Assembly (NCBI GenBank): GCA_020724365.1
Contig: DYHD01000001.1
Coordinates: 1 to 64,000 of the forward strand
Length of the DNA: 64,000 nucleotides
Direction: 5' to 3'
DNA from: Thermodesulfovibrio yellowstonii
GTDB lineage: Bacteria > Nitrospirota > Thermodesulfovibrionia > Thermodesulfovibrionales > Dissulfurispiraceae
In this document: piece by piece, positions 1 through 7,200 of the stretch
How the letters are laid out: each line of letters starts with the position of its first letter
Position numbering within the stretch: the stretch's first letter is position 1
Notes under the pieces: model-generated
Databases searched by the model: none
Seen by the model: the letters and a program-made list of their open reading frames with translations, nothing else
Told to the model about the DNA's origin: nothing
Made by a program: the position numbers and the translations under genes

Positions 1-2
1 GC

Positions 3-710
3 TACCTGCGTTTTATAGACTATAAAGGCAATATTGTGGCTGATATGGTTGAGCCTGTTAGATACAAAGAATTCATTGGCGAGTCGGTGGAGGAATTCTC
101 CTACCTTAAGTCGCCTTACTTTAAGCCTATTGGGTATGAGCAGGGAATTTATAGAGTAGGACCAGCAGCAAGGCTCAATGTGTGCAATGGATTTGCTACC
201 CCTTTGGCAAATCAGGAATGGGCTGAGTTTAAAGACCTTGAACGAGGACCTATATTAAGTTCCTTTCACAACCATTATGCAAGGCTTATAGAAATATTGG
301 CTGCAATTGAACTTGCAGAGCATCTGCTCAGAGACCCTGAAACACTTGATACACACATAAGGGCTTTTGCAAATGTCAATGAATACGAGGGCGTCGGCTG
401 CGTGGAGGCGCCAAGAGGCACATTGTTTCATCATTATAAGGTTGACAGTAACGGTCTGATACAGTGGGCAAATATGATAGTTGCAACAAGCCATAACAAC
501 CTTGCAATAAATAGAAGTGTACTTCAAGTGGCAGAGCATTATATAAAGGGACAAACAATTACAGAGCCTATGTTAAATATGGTTGAGGCTGTGATAAGAG
601 CTTATGATCCATGTCTGAGTTGCTCAACTCACGCATTAGGTCAGATGCCTTTAAAGATAACCGTATTAGATAGCAATGGTCTGCTTGTTGATGAAAAAAT
701 AAGAGGATAA
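3..710 (+). CDS. [NiFe] hydrogenase large subunit, C-terminal part (5' end outside window)
   Basis: The frame is open to the left edge, so only the last ~235 residues are present. The C-terminus carries the ligand motif DPCLSCSTH, whose two cysteines bind the Ni-Fe site, followed by about 27 residues after the His. That tail is what a maturation protease removes after nickel insertion, and such a protease is encoded 25 nt downstream. The DPCxSCxTH form and an uncleaved tail of this type are typical of cytoplasmic group 3 enzymes (MvhA/HoxH-like); the subgroup cannot be fixed without the N-terminal half and the partner subunits. A GTG at 36 is in frame but lies inside the conserved domain and is not the real start. 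Confidence 0.9.
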   Translation, partial: YLRFIDYKGNIVADMVEPVRYKEFIGESVEEFSYLKSPYFKPIGYEQGIYRVGPAARLNVCNGFATPLANQEWAEFKDLERGPILSSFHNHYARLIEILAAIELAEHLLRDPETLDTHIRAFANVNEYEGVGCVEAPRGTLFHHYKVDSNGLIQWANMIVATSHNNLAINRSVLQVAEHYIKGQTITEPMLNMVEAVIRAYDPCLSCSTHALGQMPLKITVLDSNGLLVDEKIRG

Positions 711-735
711 AAGAAATCTTTAAAGAGGGATTAAG

Positions 736-1212
736 ATGTCAAAAACTCTTGCAATTGTTGGATATGGTAATATCCTAAAAGGAGATGATGCAATAGGAAT
801 TGAAGCAGTCAAGAGGATTGCAGAAAGGGCAAGGGGTTTTAATGTAGAGGCATTTCAGTTTCATCAGCTTTGCATTGATGCAGTATATTTACTAAAAGAT
901 TTTCATAAGGTAATATTTCTTGACTGTTCAGTGGAGATTGGCTCTGGACAAGTGGTCTGTAAGAAGGTATCGCTGGATGACACATCGCCAATTACAATGT
1001 CTCACCATCTGAGACCAGAACAATTGCTTGTTTTAATTAGAAGTCTTTATGGAATGGCTCCAGATGCCTATGTTTTGACAGTGGGGGGCAGGGAATTTGA
1101 TTTTGGTTCAGGGCTGTCGCTTGAAGTAGCACAGGCACTGCCCATTGTCACAGAGATGTGTCTAAGCCTACTTTCAGAAAATTTAGAAGTTTCTGATAAA
1201 ATAAACTTGTAA
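736..1212 (+). CDS. Hydrogenase maturation protease (HyaD/HoxW/HycI family)
   Basis: This 158-residue protein matches the nickel-dependent endopeptidases that clip the C-terminal tail of the [NiFe] large subunit. The N-terminus has the family signature GYGNILKGDDAIG (residues ~9-21), whose acidic residue is a metal ligand; further ligands are the Asp in FLDCS (~57) and the His in SHHLRPEQ (~91). Length is normal for the family. It lies 25 nt after its presumed substrate gene, behind AAAGAGG. It overlaps the next gene by one base (TAATG), so the set is probably cotranscribed. The sequence cannot distinguish HyaD, HoxW or HycI naming. Confidence 0.9.
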   Translation: MSKTLAIVGYGNILKGDDAIGIEAVKRIAERARGFNVEAFQFHQLCIDAVYLLKDFHKVIFLDCSVEIGSGQVVCKKVSLDDTSPITMSHHLRPEQLLVLIRSLYGMAPDAYVLTVGGREFDFGSGLSLEVAQALPIVTEMCLSLLSENLEVSDKINL

Positions 1213-3134
1213 TGAAGCAGGTATTTTCAAACACCCATTCAATTGATGAGGCTTTAGGGATTCTTTTCCAAAGGCTTTTAAAATCCTCTCTTATCATCTC
1301 ACCCGAAAAGATAAGTGTTAAAGAATCACTTGGCAGAATAACTTCAGAGCCTATCTTTGCTAAATATTCATCACCATTCTATCATTCTGCTGCTATGGAT
1401 GGCTATGCAGTTAGATTTAAAGATACATTTTCAGCATCCGAGAAACAACCTGTTAGATTAAAATTAAATGAAGAAACTATCTATATTGATACAGGAGACC
1501 CATTGCCCATAGGATTTAACGCAGTTATCATGATTGAAGATATAAATTTACAAGACAATTACATCGAAATATATAGCGCTGTAGCTCCATATCAGCATGT
1601 TAGGACGATTGGAGAGGATATCGTAGCAACAGAATTAATCGTTCCGCAAAACCATATAATAAGGTCAATTGATATTGGAGCAATGCTTGCAGCTGGAATC
1701 CTTGATGTGAATGTAAGAAGAAAACCGTTAATATCTATTATTCCTACAGGTTCGGAGCTTATTGAATCAAATGAAATAAGGCATAGACCTCCTCAACCGC
1801 CTGAAATAATCGAATATAACTCAGCGATGTTATCCGGACTTGTCAAAGAGAGTGGCGGTGAAAGTATTCAGTTTAGCATTGTAAAGGATGATCTGGAGAT
1901 GCTAAAAGCAGTAATTAAAGACGCCTTGAATTCCTCTGATATTGTAATTGTTAATGCAGGCTCTGGAAAGGGTTCTGAGGATTTTACATTAAAAGCTTTA
2001 GAAGAGCTTGGAGATGTCTTAATATCCGGTGTTTCTATGAAGCCTGGCAAGCCGTTGATTATAGCCTTTATTGAAGATAAGCCTGTTTTTGGTATCCCTG
2101 GTTACCCTGTCTCTGCCTTTTTAACCTTTGAGCTTTTTGTAAAGCCTTTGATAAGAAAGCTTCTTGGCATTCATCAGGAGGAAAGTGATAGTATCAAAGC
2201 GATTCTCTCCCGTCAAGTATTTTCCCAACTTGGCATGGATGAATTTATTAGGGTTAAGGTTGGTGTGGTTGGAGGTAAAAATGTAACTACCCCTATTGGC
2301 AGAGGTGCTGGACTTTTAATGTCTTTAGTTAGAGCTGATGGAGTAATAAATATTCCATCGGCATCAGAGGGCTATACATCAGGCACTGAGGTAAATGTCA
2401 GGTTGCTGAGGAATAAAAATGAGATTAAAAACACTTTAGTGTGTATTGGAAGTCATGATAACACATTAGATATCTTAGCCAATGCCTTGAAGAAAAATTA
2501 CCCTAAGTATTCTATGTCATCTGCTCATGTCGGCTCTATGGGAGGGCTGATGGCATTGAAACGGTTTGAAGCCCATATTGCAGGGACACACCTCTTAGAT
2601 GAGGAATCAGGTGAATACAATGTTGCTTTTATAAAAAAGCTTTTCCCCAAAGGCATGATTACCCTCATAAATTTAGTCTATCGCCAACAAGGATTGATTG
2701 TTAAAAAGGGCAATCCCAAAAAGATAACAGGATTTAAGGATCTTTCAAGAGAGGATATATTATTTATTAATAGACAGCCGGGCTCAGGCACAAGGCTTTT
2801 ACTGGACAAACACCTGAGAGATTTAGAAATTAACCCTGTAAATATCAATGGCTATCAGAAAGAAGAATATACACATATGTCTGTTGCATCTGCCGTCCTG
2901 ACAGGCATTGCAGATACTGGTATGGCTATATATTCTTCCGCAAAGGCTCTTGACCTCGATTTTATTCCTATCGCAAACGAAAGATATGATCTCGCTATAC
3001 CCTCAGAATACTTCAATATAGATTTTATTCAGGCAATTCTTGAAATAATCAGATTTAATGAGGAGTTTAGGCTAACTGTTCAATCGCTCGGCGGCTATGA
3101 TATTAGGGATATGGGGAATGTGATTATCCAATAG
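1212..3134 (+). CDS. moeA: Molybdopterin molybdenumtransferase MoeA fused to a periplasmic-binding-protein-like domain
   Basis: Residues ~1-405 form a MoeA protein, which inserts molybdate or tungstate into adenylylated molybdopterin. Visible motifs are the HSAAMDGYAV start of domain I, DTGDPLP, PTGSEL, GSGKGSEDF and PGKPLI..GIPGYPVSAF. Residues ~410-640 form a second domain of the PBP-like type (GSHDNTLDIL, GSMGGLMAL, RQPGSGTRLLLD) related to LysR/ModA substrate-binding folds. This fusion is a known architecture in anaerobes and archaea and is thought to link metal-ion recognition to cofactor insertion. The start overlaps the previous stop (TAATG). A client enzyme is plausibly the W/Mo aldehyde oxidoreductase at 53882-55648, although it is not adjacent. 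Confidence 0.88.
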   Translation: MKQVFSNTHSIDEALGILFQRLLKSSLIISPEKISVKESLGRITSEPIFAKYSSPFYHSAAMDGYAVRFKDTFSASEKQPVRLKLNEETIYIDTGDPLPIGFNAVIMIEDINLQDNYIEIYSAVAPYQHVRTIGEDIVATELIVPQNHIIRSIDIGAMLAAGILDVNVRRKPLISIIPTGSELIESNEIRHRPPQPPEIIEYNSAMLSGLVKESGGESIQFSIVKDDLEMLKAVIKDALNSSDIVIVNAGSGKGSEDFTLKALEELGDVLISGVSMKPGKPLIIAFIEDKPVFGIPGYPVSAFLTFELFVKPLIRKLLGIHQEESDSIKAILSRQVFSQLGMDEFIRVKVGVVGGKNVTTPIGRGAGLLMSLVRADGVINIPSASEGYTSGTEVNVRLLRNKNEIKNTLVCIGSHDNTLDILANALKKNYPKYSMSSAHVGSMGGLMALKRFEAHIAGTHLLDEESGEYNVAFIKKLFPKGMITLINLVYRQQGLIVKKGNPKKITGFKDLSREDILFINRQPGSGTRLLLDKHLRDLEINPVNINGYQKEEYTHMSVASAVLTGIADTGMAIYSSAKALDLDFIPIANERYDLAIPSEYFNIDFIQAILEIIRFNEEFRLTVQSLGGYDIRDMGNVIIQ

Positions 3135-3139
3135 AATTC

Positions 3140-4636
3140 ATGAAGCCTTTACTTAAAATATCACAAATTAAACTTGATGAACCATCATCTTCAGACAAAA
3201 TTGCAGATAAAGAGAGGCTCATCAACGGAATATCTCGACAGTTTAGCAGCCTTTCTCATATAGAGATAAATTTAAAAACCCTTCATAAATTACCATCATG
3301 CCTGCGGAAAAATAATTATTCAGTTAGGATTGTTGTCAGCGAGATAGGGAATAGCATTAGAATAATAGATATTGTTGATGACAGTAATATTTATGCTCTT
3401 GCTATTGATATAGGCACTACTAATATAGTGGGTTCTTTATTTGATATGAATAGTTGTAAAAGGCTCTGTTCATTAGAGCTGGAAAATCCTCAAATTGCTC
3501 TTGGACTCGATGTTCTAACTCGAGTTCATTTTGCTATGCTTGGAAGGTCTGATGAACTGCATAAGATGCTAATAAAAGGCTTAAATGATTTAATAAAAAG
3601 ATTAAGTGACTTTGCTGGTGTTAATCAATCAAATATATATGCTGCAGTTATAGCTGGCAATACTATAATGTCGCATTTTCTTCTGAACCTTGATGTAGAA
3701 AATATCCCTATAGACCCTTATATACCTGTCTGCAATAAATTCGATTTTCTATTAGCTGCCGATCTCAGACTAACCATTAATCCTGAAAGTGTAATCTATG
3801 TCTATCCAAATGCTGGAAGCTATGTGGGTGGAGATATAATATCAGGCATTTTGTATTCAGGTTTATATACAGAAAACCTACCTTCTATGCTTATTGATGT
3901 GGGCACTAATGCGGAGATAGTCTTTGGCTGCAAGGAGTGGATACTTGTGGGAGCCGGAGCTGCTGGTCCTGCTCTGGAGGGAGGCATTTCTAAAATAGGC
4001 ATGAGGGCAATTGAAGGGGCTATTTACAATTTGGATATTGGGGACAATTGTGAGGTTAGATATAAAACTATTGCATCAGCTGAACCCAAGGGGATATGCG
4101 GTTCTGGAATGATTGAGTTAATCTCAGAAATGTTCCGAAAAGGCATTATTGACAATCAAGGAAGATTACAAAAGATATGTGATAAAGTTGTAGAAATTAA
4201 TGATAAAAAGGCTTTCATCATATTTGATTCAGCAAACATGAGATTGTTCATCTCAGAAAGTGATATAGAGAACTTCCTGCGATCTAAAGCCGCTATGTTT
4301 GCCTCTCTTTTTGTCATTACAAGGTCTGTGGGTTTGCATTTTAAGGATATTAATAAGATATTCGTCAGTGGCGCTTTTGGGAAAGGGATTGATGCTCAAA
4401 AGGCAAAATATATAGGCATGATTCCAAATATTGATCAAACTAAATTCATCCCATTAGGCAATTCGTCATTAAAAGGCGCCGAAATGCTCTTAATGGATAC
4501 AGATTTGTTTGTTGATATTGAACATATTTGCAATATCATAACTTATAAAGAGATGAATGTCGAAGGCGAATTTATGAAGGAATTCCCTGCAGCACTATTT
4601 ATACCACACACAAACCCGCAAATATTAAATGATTAA
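3140..4636 (+). CDS. DUF4445 / RACE-like ASKHA ATPase lacking the N-terminal ferredoxin domain
   Basis: The 498-residue protein resembles the reductive activators of corrinoid enzymes (RamA/AcsV-type, DUF4445). An ASKHA nucleotide-binding fold begins with AIDIGTTNIVGS (~92-103), then AGNTIMSHFLL, IDVGTNAEIV, GICGSGMIELISE and FVSGAFG. Canonical RACE proteins begin with a [2Fe-2S] domain of four cysteines; here residues 1-90 hold only one Cys, so that domain is missing. It follows moeA by 5 nt. It may activate a corrinoid protein or act elsewhere in hydrogenase/C1 metabolism; the substrate cannot be told from sequence. Confidence 0.75.
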   Translation: MKPLLKISQIKLDEPSSSDKIADKERLINGISRQFSSLSHIEINLKTLHKLPSCLRKNNYSVRIVVSEIGNSIRIIDIVDDSNIYALAIDIGTTNIVGSLFDMNSCKRLCSLELENPQIALGLDVLTRVHFAMLGRSDELHKMLIKGLNDLIKRLSDFAGVNQSNIYAAVIAGNTIMSHFLLNLDVENIPIDPYIPVCNKFDFLLAADLRLTINPESVIYVYPNAGSYVGGDIISGILYSGLYTENLPSMLIDVGTNAEIVFGCKEWILVGAGAAGPALEGGISKIGMRAIEGAIYNLDIGDNCEVRYKTIASAEPKGICGSGMIELISEMFRKGIIDNQGRLQKICDKVVEINDKKAFIIFDSANMRLFISESDIENFLRSKAAMFASLFVITRSVGLHFKDINKIFVSGAFGKGIDAQKAKYIGMIPNIDQTKFIPLGNSSLKGAEMLLMDTDLFVDIEHICNIITYKEMNVEGEFMKEFPAALFIPHTNPQILND

Positions 4637-4650
4637 AGATAATAAAATTT

Positions 4651-5802
4651 TTAATTTGCTACAATAGCGCTTTTAACATTTACTATATCTTCTTCAGATA
4701 TTATCTTTTTTGCCCCTATAAATCTCTTGAGGTAATATGGGGTATCAAGGCTGTCTATAGTTATCTTTTTTGCCTTCGATGATGCATGAATAAACAGATT
4801 ATTACCTAAATAAATACCAACATGAGATGGAAATGATGCATATGTCCTGAAGAAAACGAGATCGCCAACTGATAGTTCTTCCTTGTCTATCACTTCACCA
4901 AAACGGAACTGCTCTCTTGCGCTTCTCGGAATGTTCATTCCTATAAAACTATATGCTTTTTGCACAAAAGCTGAACAATCAATTCCAAGGGGAGTATTGC
5001 CCCCAAACTTATAGGGAAGATGCATCATCTTTTTTGCAAAGATCACGAGCCTCTCTCTTATGCTCAAATCAGATAATTCATCACTTTTTGATAAAGCTTT
5101 CACTTCCTCAATTTTCTGAGAATTTATTTCCGGATGATTTTTTATATTATAAGCATTTAGTAGCCGTTCCGATTGATTATTTTCTTCATTTGCTATATTG
5201 TTTTTAGCAACTAAAAGCTTCTGTCCTATTTTTAATGAGTTACCTTGCATGCTATTGATCTCTCTTAATTCATCAGGGCTTATCCCATATTTTATGGATA
5301 TATTCCATATAGTATCTCCCTTTTTTACTATATGCACATTAGGTTTTGATGATTTGATCAGCAATTTCTGTCCAAGCTTGATTTTTTTAGATGTAAGCCC
5401 ATTTATTTCTATTATTCTATCAGCGCTTATTGAGTATTTTCTGGCAATTTTTTCTATAGTGTCGCCTTTCTTTACTTTATGGTAACGCACTTCAAAAGGG
5501 TCACTCTGCATTATATTTGTTTGAGATGATATATTGTTAGTAGAACTTATCTTTTGCGGGGAAATATTTTCAGAAACTTGTTTTTTGGTTGTAGATATGG
5601 TGAGTTTCATTCCAAGATTTAATTTATTAGATGTAAGATTATTTTGCTGCTTTATTTCAGAAATAGGAACTTTGAATTTCTTTGATATGGTGTAAAGATT
5701 ATCACCTTTTTTAACAGTATATATTGTGGAGGCATAGGCTTGAGTAGTAAAAAGCAAAATGAAGAAAAATAAGGCTATTGAAAGAAATAATTTATTTCTC
5801 AT
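4651..5802 (-). CDS. Secreted peptidoglycan endopeptidase: three LysM repeats plus NlpC/P60
   Basis: An N-terminal signal peptide (RNKLFLSIALFFFILLF, ending near AYA-S) is followed by three LysM peptidoglycan-binding repeats at ~25-70, 105-150 and 155-200, each starting with VKKGD. A C-terminal NlpC/P60 domain carries catalytic Cys ~276 in GIDCSAFV, His ~327 in SHVGIYLG and third polar residue His ~339 in FIHASS. It should cleave stem peptides in the periplasm. The start at 5802 is chosen over an ATG 15 nt upstream because AAAGGAG sits 7 nt before it and the upstream ATG overlaps that site. It is convergent with the DUF4445 gene (14 nt apart). A long structured leader lies upstream. Confidence 0.92.
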   Translation of the reverse strand: MRNKLFLSIALFFFILLFTTQAYASTIYTVKKGDNLYTISKKFKVPISEIKQQNNLTSNKLNLGMKLTISTTKKQVSENISPQKISSTNNISSQTNIMQSDPFEVRYHKVKKGDTIEKIARKYSISADRIIEINGLTSKKIKLGQKLLIKSSKPNVHIVKKGDTIWNISIKYGISPDELREINSMQGNSLKIGQKLLVAKNNIANEENNQSERLLNAYNIKNHPEINSQKIEEVKALSKSDELSDLSIRERLVIFAKKMMHLPYKFGGNTPLGIDCSAFVQKAYSFIGMNIPRSAREQFRFGEVIDKEELSVGDLVFFRTYASFPSHVGIYLGNNLFIHASSKAKKITIDSLDTPYYLKRFIGAKKIISEEDIVNVKSAIVAN

Positions 5803-5996
5803 ACTGACTCCTTTCATTTTGGTATTGATGCGAAAAGGGCTTTCAGGGTGTGATTTAATTAAGCCCTGAAAACTTGTTCAACCATGCCAATAACCCGAAT
5901 AAAAAAAGACGGGACATGACAGAGCAGTAGATAATAACACTATAATTAAAACTAAAGTTTAGATAAAAAATTATACCAAAAATACCCCAATTTCAA
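5803..5996 (-). promoter_or_regulatory. Promoter and ~160-nt structured leader of the LysM/NlpC-P60 gene
   Basis: On the minus strand, TTGAAA (5996-5991) and an extended -10 TGGTATAAT (TATAAT 5975-5970) are separated by 15 nt. The predicted leader of about 160 nt contains a CCCG/CGGG hairpin near 5893-5912 and an 8-bp hairpin TTTCAGGG/CCCTGAAA (5841-5848 / 5864-5871). The latter overlaps an alternative 6-bp pairing GGGCTT/AAGCCC (5838-5843 / 5861-5866), so the two are mutually exclusive. I do not recognise a known riboswitch class. Confidence 0.4.
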
Positions 5997-6091
5997 GCAA
6001 AATATATATCAAAAATATCTTTGGTTAGAAGTTATTTTTTAACTGCAAAAGTATAGCAGAAGTCAAATTAAAAAGCAAGCATAAAAATTGA

Positions 6092-6290
6092 CCCAAAAAT
6101 AGCGATAGGATTTTTCGGGAGACATTGGTAATAGCTTTTCGCTCATTCTCGGAAGGCGTCCTTGCCTTCCTCCGAGGTCACCATCACGCCTCACCATCGT
6201 GATGAGTCTTTTGTGATGGTGAAAGCCGTTCAAAGCCATTCCTAATGTCATATCAGCATTTTCTATATTTTTTCTATCGCTATTTTTGGG
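6092..6290. mobile_element. MITE-like element A (199 bp, 17-bp perfect terminal inverted repeats)
   Basis: A perfect 17-bp inverted repeat, CCCAAAAATAGCGATAG, occurs at 6092-6108 and 6274-6290 around 165 bp of internal sequence. Inside are two strong hairpins: GGAAGGC/GCCTTCC (6151-6157 / 6164-6170) and CACCATCAC/GTGATGGTG (6179-6187 / 6213-6221). The interior is clearly more G+C-rich than its surroundings. No transposase is encoded. It is either a miniature inverted-repeat transposable element or a structured intergenic repeat; no obvious target-site duplication is seen. Confidence 0.6.
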
Positions 6291-6296
6291 ATTGGC

Positions 6297-6347
6297 CCAA
6301 ATCCTACTGGATTAGGGATGTTTAAAAAATTCTATATCAGGATTTGG
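6297..6347. repeat. Short inverted-repeat unit containing a 29-bp dispersed repeat
   Basis: CCAAATCCT (6297-6305) and AGGATTTGG (6339-6347) form a 9-bp inverted repeat. Between them, 6309-6337 matches 25004-25032 at 27 of 29 positions, with the core ATGTTTAAAAAATTCTATAT identical. The unit looks like a minimal or decayed intergenic repeat immediately upstream of the rsfS promoter. Confidence 0.55.
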
Positions 6348-6383
6348 ATTGACACTGGGTTTTTATTTATTTTCATTTGTTTC

Positions 6384-6415
6384 TGATATAATATTTAAAT
6401 ATCTAAAAAAAGGAG
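6384..6415 (+). promoter_or_regulatory. Extended -10 promoter and Shine-Dalgarno of the rsfS operon
   Basis: TGATATAAT (6384-6392) is an extended -10 with perfect TATAAT at 6387-6392, predicting transcription start near 6399. AAAGGAG (6409-6415) follows and ends 7 nt before the ATA codon at 6423. A TTGACA at 6349-6354 is 32 nt from the -10 and too distant to be its -35. Confidence 0.5.
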
Positions 6416-6422
6416 CGACCAA

Positions 6423-6824
6423 ATAGAAAGCAAAGCCAAAGCAGCCTTAGCAGCAAAGGCATCCATCGAAAAAAAGGCGACGGATGTCATAATTCTTGAA
6501 TTAAAGAACCTCACTTTCATTACCGATTATTATGTAATCTGTTCAGCATCTAATATCATTCAGGTCAAGACGATTGTAGAAAACATAGAAAAAGTTATGA
6601 TGCAGATAGGCATGAAACCTCTTAGCATCGAAGGATTAGCTTATGCCCATTGGGTGCTAATGGATTACGGAGATATTATTGTCCATGTCTTTGAAGAACA
6701 GACAAGATTATACTATAGCCTCGAGAAATTTTGGCTTGATGCGCCCAGGATAAATTTAGACTATGAAGATACAGATTATATGGGTAGGCAGGACCAAAGA
6801 GAGGTATATCAGCGAGGGCATTGA
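6423..6824 (+). CDS. rsfS: Ribosomal silencing factor RsfS, apparent ATA start codon
   Basis: RsfS binds ribosomal protein L14 and blocks subunit joining in starvation. The 133-residue product has the family pattern AALAAKASIEKKATDVIILEL, then FITDYYVICSAS and, near the C-terminus, HWVLMDYGDIIVHVF. In frame, a stop lies at 6396-6398 and no ATG, GTG, TTG or CTG occurs before residue 59 (ATG 6597), which would remove nearly half the domain. ATA at 6423 stands 7 nt after AAAGGAG and gives the expected N-terminus, so it is the best start. The 3' end overlaps rlmH by 62 nt in another frame. It is first in the operon that runs to 14346. Confidence 0.85.
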   Translation: MESKAKAALAAKASIEKKATDVIILELKNLTFITDYYVICSASNIIQVKTIVENIEKVMMQIGMKPLSIEGLAYAHWVLMDYGDIIVHVFEEQTRLYYSLEKFWLDAPRINLDYEDTDYMGRQDQREVYQRGH

Positions 6825-7200
6825 TTACTACCTGAAGCTGCTTCGTAATCCAATTAAATTAAAAATAGTGGAGATCAAGGATTCAAGGTTTGCAGACCGT
6901 CACAAAGTAATCTCTGAAGAGGGAAAAAGAATCCTTGCTCAGTCCACATCATATATATTGCTTGATCAAAGAGGCTCTCAAATGAGCTCGGAGGAATTTG
7001 CTGTTTTCTTATCTCGCAGGGATTCAACAGATTTTGTAATAGGCGGACATTACGGGGTTTCTGATGATGTGAGAAAAAACGCAAGCCTCATAATATCTCT
7101 TTCTAAGATGACCTTAACACATGAGATGGTCAGGTTAGTATTCCTTGAGCAGCTTTTCCGTTCAATCACAATCTTAAAAGGCTCAAATTATCACCACTAA
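6763..7200 (+). CDS. rlmH: 23S rRNA (pseudouridine1915-N3)-methyltransferase
   Basis: The 145-residue SPOUT-class methyltransferase modifies pseudouridine 1915 in helix 69 of 23S rRNA. It has the family's LLDQRGSQMSSEEFA, the SAM-loop segment FVIGGHYGVSD, and the trefoil-knot C-terminus SLSKMTLTHEMVRLVFLEQ ending in GSNYHH. The start MKIQIIWVG fits the family's first strand. It begins 62 nt inside rsfS, a long overlap that supports translational coupling. The rsfS-rlmH order is common in bacteria. It ends in a TAATG overlap with the next gene. Confidence 0.95.
   Translation: MKIQIIWVGRTKERYISEGIDYYLKLLRNPIKLKIVEIKDSRFADRHKVISEEGKRILAQSTSYILLDQRGSQMSSEEFAVFLSRRDSTDFVIGGHYGVSDDVRKNASLIISLSKMTLTHEMVRLVFLEQLFRSITILKGSNYHH

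Noticed and set aside
4953-5485. Plus-strand frames inside the LysM gene
   Set aside because: Antisense shadows; the minus-strand gene has complete domains and a Shine-Dalgarno.
6063-6251. 62-codon minus-strand frame in the gap before rsfS
   Set aside because: It lies almost wholly within the inverted-repeat element A, has no Shine-Dalgarno and no protein-like pattern.
6349-6354. TTGACA as -35 of the rsfS promoter
   Set aside because: It is 32 nt from the TATAAT, far outside the usual 16-18 nt; an extended -10 explains the promoter better.
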